64,000 nt of DNA from Ornithodoros turicata (taxonomy: Eukaryota; Arthropoda; Arachnida; Ixodida; Argasidae), in assembly GCF_037126465.1 (NCBI RefSeq), contig NC_088202.1, positions 88,454,160-88,518,159 of the forward strand. The letters are read 5' to 3'. The position numbers and the translations under genes are program-made. A model generated the notes under the pieces. That model was not told the DNA's origin and did not search any database. It saw nothing but the letters and a program-made list of their open reading frames with translations. The stretch's first letter is position 1; each line of letters opens with the position of its first letter. Shown here piece after piece: positions 59,301 to 64,000 of this stretch.

Positions 59301-60214
59301 GAAGATGGATAGAATAGCTGGTCACTCGTTTCTTATCCGATCTCTTCCTGATTTCAAGCAGGGGTCCGCTCCGATGAAGAAGTACGCCAGTGCAGTGCTC
59401 CGTAACCTTTTGTCCCAAGCTGTAGCTTCACATCAGAACGCAGTCTTCAAAATATCCCATGATGCTGTCGTTCAACGGGCGTTCTCTCTTCGTGCACCTG
59501 CTTACATATTCCGCGATATGTGCCTGCAAAAATATTCTAATCGCAAGGATCACTGATAAGCCCAGGCTCCCTGCCTCTTCGCTTGCGACGCTTGCCTCCC
59601 CAGTGCGCGATAAAGTTGCAGGTAGCAGTGCGCCTTATCAGTTAGCAAATAGTGAAACTGGCGTCCCTACATACTATGTATCGAGCAACGTCGAATCGGC
59701 AGCCGGTGCAGGTGTATATTTCCGCAACAAGCATGGGAAATGCCGTGCTTACGCACACGCAGACGCATGTGGATACCTTGCCGGCGTACGTATAACATCC
59801 AGACGTATGTGTATGTATGCCCTTGCTCACTGCTTCTAATCTATGCTGTGCTTGAGTATCGTGTGGGGCTGCATAATCATGTTATTCCTAAGCGCCATCG
59901 CGACGCTGTCGCGTCAGGTTGTGTCGCGCAGACACTTCCATTTACGTGTACAGGTTTCCTAAGATATATGTGCGCACGACAGCTCGATCTGCACGCGCTC
60001 CTCAGTTTCATGCTTCAAAAATCGCTTTATGCGGCCCCGGTGGCTGGTGTTTTCACGTCATGAGGAGGCATAGAATATGTGGAGAAAGCATGAGCTCCTT
60101 GGTGGTCACTGCATGCTTATGCTAAACAATTGGAGATAGTGGTACTGAATGCCATAACCAGCAGCGTTGCCTTGGTTTTCTGTCAATTCTCTGAATGTTT
60201 CGGTTGATATTTTA
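59301..60214. other. Non-coding stretch
   Basis: ORFs of up to 126 codons without recognisable domains. (CA)n-like words near 59750. Confidence 0.4.
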
Positions 60215-60360
60215 GAGAGATACCTCCCCTTGAAGTCAGCCCAGGACGTGCACTAATTCCCCTACCTCCAGCTCCTTCGTGCTGTCCCCTAGTCGGCGGC
60301 TGGACGTCGCTAAAAGCCACTGTTGCTTCGCAGTGCAAACGCGGAATCATGCAAACCAAC
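60215..60360 (+). mobile_element. SINE family 1, 3' fragment
   Basis: CCTCCCCTTGAAGTCAGCCC, AGGACGTGCAC, CTGTCCCCTAGT and GCAAACGCGGAATCATGC follow the 3' body of the SINE at 57540. The tRNA head is not recognisable. Confidence 0.7.
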
Positions 60361-61714
60361 AGAATATGAATAGAAGCGTCGATTATAGTGCGAGAATTGC
60401 TCATTCTGATGTCTATCAAATTGTATCTTCCTCTTTTTTTCCTTCTTTTTTGTAAATATATGTGTGTGTTAAGACTTAACCTCATCTATGTGTCATCGGG
60501 AATCTAGCCTGGATTTCCTTGTTTGGGATTTCGCCAGGTTCGCAGTTCAGGCTGGTTATTTCTCTCTCTCTCTCTTTCTTTTTGTAATTGTATCCAGCCT
60601 ACAAGTACTGACGTCGCCCAACCCGACTCCGCCAGAATCAGCACCCCCATATTGTTAGTTTCCCTTCTAATTCGAATTAATAAAAGAGTGTCTATTTGCG
60701 ATGCGTACACCTAAGAAGCTGTAGGCAGACATTAACATTATCTACAACGTCTATCTTCTGATCGTTGGAGAAGTTTGTAACCCATATGTACTATTTTCTC
60801 ACCCGGTGCGTTTCCCTGGACTCTGAACACATGTGGACCTGCATCAACCAAGCGATTGGAAGTAACATGGCATCTTTTGGACTTCCAGCAAATAAAGGAA
60901 AGCTCCCAGTTGACAACAAGCAGGTAGAACAATGCGAAGCCCAGAAGCTCGTTCCCACTGGTTTCTGATATAGAAACGCGACACAAACCCCTCGATTTTA
61001 CCTCCGTCGTCGTTTCTACTTTCTTCTTCTTGTATGTATTTGCATCTTTGAGAGGAACAAATTCTCGCGCGACGAGCGTTACTTTTCGCTCTCCCTAACA
61101 AATATTGCAAACTGAGCAACGCCGACTGCAGCCGGAGGCCCTCCTCGCTGAAGGCTCTCGTAAAAAAACAATTTCTGCCGACGCGTTGGCACTTTGCTTC
61201 GATTGATCTGCCATTGACACTGCGCCCTCTCTCGTCTTCCTGACGCCTATTTTCTGCTCACTTTTTTTTTTTCTGTTCTTCAGCGCGAGCCAAGTAAGAT
61301 ATATATGCATGCATGCGATGGACGGAATTTTGAGGAGGGTCGTAAGTCTCGTGGACGGAACAGAATTCAATTTCCTCCCCATTCTCTCGTTATTGTTTTC
61401 TCGCTCCTGTCCGAATTTATTGTCCTCGCTTTGGTGACCCCCATCTTTGCCGGGCCTGGTCGTCGCATTTACGCGCAATGCATTCATTCAGACGTTGTCA
61501 GCTCGTCGTTGTGTTCCGCACGTTGTCGCTGGTCGAGGCCCTTTCCTCTTCCTTCCATCTTGCTAAGAAAGAGGATAAATGGGGATGTTGCCGCGGAAAG
61601 TACGAACGTGGCTAATTACATTACCGTTTGTGCATCCGCGTCTATAATAAATGTGTGGTATATTGCTTGACAGCCGAACAAGGAACGCAGAATTACATGC
61701 AATGGTCTGTGATA
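60361..61714. other. Non-coding stretch
   Basis: (CT)n at 60559-60576, and AATAAAAGAG near 60680 that could be a polyadenylation signal of a decayed retroelement. ORFs of up to 130 codons, none recognised. Confidence 0.4.
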
Positions 61715-61790
61715 ATTCGTGGTTTTACGTCGCGAGAACAATTCTGATCATGAGTGGTCGGTCTGTGGATTAATTTTGCCCACACGTGCT
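61715..61790 (-). mobile_element. SINE family 2, 3' fragment
   Basis: On the minus strand AAAATTAATCCACAGACCGA, CTCATGATCAGAATTG and CGCGACGTAAAACCACGAAT match the 3' body at 45100-45350 and 11098-11194. Confidence 0.65.
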
Positions 61791-63922
61791 TTGATATAGG
61801 CACTCCGAAAAGGGAGATTGCGCAGTATACTTTTCAGCTCCAATATTCGTCGCTCATAATGGATCTTTCACCTGACGTCCCTGCACGAACGCATGTGTGC
61901 GCATAATATTACAGCTACCGTGTATATGCGCTGCACACATGTGCAAAAACAAACCTGCTTCCTTCCTGCTGCCGTTCAGATTGGACTGCTTTCCATGGCA
62001 TCAAAACGGATGGTCGCTTCACCTCGTATACGTGAGTTATATTTCGTCCGTCAGTTTAGATTTTTTTTTCATTGCACTTTTTCCTTTGTACTTTGTATTG
62101 TGTACCGCTGAACTTCGTGAACTGCCGTTCGATTAGTAAATTTGCGGGTTCCCCTACAGTTGACGTGAACTGTCTCGCATTATTTCAGGCTAAAATTGCG
62201 TTCAGTGATGTTAAGTACGGCATCATTTTAAATTGCCTATACTAAGGTCATTACTACTGAGGTAATTATTAAGTATTCTCATTATTCCGCGCAAAGTCAA
62301 TCTAATCAGGTCTGTACTGTTAGCACTGTAATGAAGTGCAGGTCATTTGAGATATTATCGTGAAAAGATTGTACCATATACATAATGAAAGTACGTTTTA
62401 AAGCTTCCAAATTAGGGAGGCGTGTTTCGTGTTCTACAAGTGTAGTCAGTTGATTATAGACGAACTCGTATTATTTTGAGACACTCGTCAAGAGCAATAA
62501 TGGCGATTGGAAATAGTACGTGAGCCTTAACCAACGGATAATTCATCATTCTTTCGTTCGCCGATCAACGGACATCGTAATCATATATAGGCAGTAATTT
62601 CTTTTCCAACTGTTTCGTCGAGAGAAGGTTCTTTTACTGCTTTTAGCATCAATCGGCCAAGCGAATGTTTTATTCCTGATTACCGTTCACCATATTTCCG
62701 GCACAATTTCCCCGTGAGCCCCTCATTCTTGCTTCACAGCGAACGTGTACTATACCGTTAATGGACTAGGACGCCCATAAAAATATTCTTTGCAGAGATT
62801 AAATGATGCTTCTCGGTCCCTTTACTTGTATGTGCTAAGGCTCCATTCCTACACGTGCATTTCTGTTTAATTTCACCGGCATTGCCCTTATAGACGGGCC
62901 ATGACATGTGATAAATTGATTCTTCCTGTGCTCCTTTCTCACGATGAAACAGAAATAAATTCGTTCCTTTAGGAAGATTAGAAGGCTCTTATTTTCCGTC
63001 TACGCAAACGATAATGAGTTAGACCCTCTCATCTTTAGCTGTCCCCCCTTGCCACACTTTCTCCGTATAGACGCAAAGATAGAAACAAATTCACGTCGGA
63101 TCCATCTGTTTCCGATTCAAATTGCGGTTAATATTTTTCCCTACCGCCGGCGATCTGTATACGCTGGAGTCATTCTGAATACTCTCAACTTTTCCTTCCC
63201 GAAATATACATATTTCACTCCGGGTGCATGAGCACGAAAAGAAAGTTTAAGTAAGCGAAGAATTCTGGGTAATTTCGTGATTTATGCTGCGCTCTCTCGC
63301 CCTCTGTATTTCCTCGTTTGTTGAAATTTTCTTTTATTGGGTTTTAAGTCCATATCTAAATATCGAGTGAGAGGGCACGGAAAAGCTGCGTAGTCCTTTG
63401 GCGAAAGGGGGGCGCGATACATCGGTTCGCCAACTTCTTTTTGTGTTCCGAGGAAATGCAAAGAATCTGTATGTAAACTAATAAGTGATGATAAAACATG
63501 ATGGACCGATCTGAGTCGAGGTACTCTTGTTTCCTGTTAAAAGAATTCCCACTGTTTTCCTTTTTCTTTTTCTTCTCTTAAATATATGCACGTAGATAAG
63601 GCGTAAAAAGATCAATGTACCCAAGTTGCGACTCGGACTAGGAAAGTTAAACGTTCGTCATCTACTTGAATAAAATGTAGATGTATTGTTTCCGATAAAT
63701 ATATATTTCGTCATCCAAAACGTCGACTTGTAATCTTCCGATCAATCAGTGCGAAGTTACTCAAAAAGTAACAAGTTTCACGACGCAGTGTCAGACGGCA
63801 AAGTGAATGTCATTCCCAACGGATGACAGTCACGTTGGATGTCATTTGCTTGAGCAAGATGGGGTTTACACGGCAAACAAAGATGCCATTCGATAATAAC
63901 GGCGACGACGATCCGTGAAATA
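61791..63922. other. Non-coding stretch
   Basis: No gene or repeat recognised. Confidence 0.4.
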
Positions 63923-64000
63923 CCAGCTTCCGTGGCATAGTGGTAGCTCACCATAATAGTGGTTAGGGTGATCGCTTTCCACGCCGAGACTGGGAGGTGA
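63923..64000 (+). mobile_element. SINE family 1, cut by window end
   Basis: CCAGCTTCCGTGGCATAGTGG opens the tRNA-like head, followed by CGCTTTCCACGCCGAGACTG and GGAGGTGA as in the copy at 24369. Between them the A-box part is partly repeated (ATAGTGGTAGCTCACCATA then ATAGTGGTTAGGGTG), about 22 bp more than in the 24369 copy. Confidence 0.85.

Overview
The window looks like nuclear DNA of an arthropod, most likely a tick. The two tRNA-derived SINE families and the CACTC-type palindromic elements resemble repeats I associate with ticks, but I could not search any database. Base composition is mixed (roughly 43-46% GC). There are no long ORFs, no operon-like gene packing, no ribosome-binding sites and no CRISPR. 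Microsatellites, TIR elements, SINEs and LINE remnants dominate. I recognise no complete host gene, and most ORFs of 60-210 codons are what chance gives in 64 kb.

Layout. 0-10 kb is mostly unannotated sequence. It holds a Tc1/mariner-like MITE (3421-3608) and a non-autonomous hAT element with an exact 8-bp target duplication (5462-6638). At 9.7-10.05 kb two palindromic MITEs lie head to tail. 12.1-15.3 kb is a graveyard of one CACTC-type MITE family mixed with a SINE and a LINE tail, and one MITE is split by a retroposon-like insert. At 17.1-17.65 kb is a 5'-truncated non-LTR retrotransposon with a 13-bp target duplication and a readable ORF2 C-terminus. A TTAA-flanked TIR element sits at 22.6-23.1 kb and a textbook SINE at 24.4-24.6 kb. 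26.2-27.5 kb has a TATA-box promoter candidate, a small signal-peptide-like ORF, a palindromic MITE and a coding-like minus-strand ORF. 28.1-30.0 kb is the densest nest: a SINE split by a TTAA element, followed by four CACTC MITEs in a row. 30-42 kb is largely featureless apart from a perfect 17-bp palindrome at 37.16 kb. A second hAT element with an exact 8-bp duplication lies at 43.76-44.58 kb. 49.0-50.05 kb has the best host-exon signal: phase-compatible ORF segments bounded by good splice sites, with a Cys-x-Cys-x2-Cys motif. 51-64 kb holds two CCAATATTGG-type elements, a 470-bp fold-back, several SINEs and a diverged Tc1-like end. The window ends inside a SINE.

The clearest content is a layered history of mobile elements whose order of insertion can be read from the nesting. 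The possible host gene around 49-50 kb is the main non-repeat item and is uncertain.
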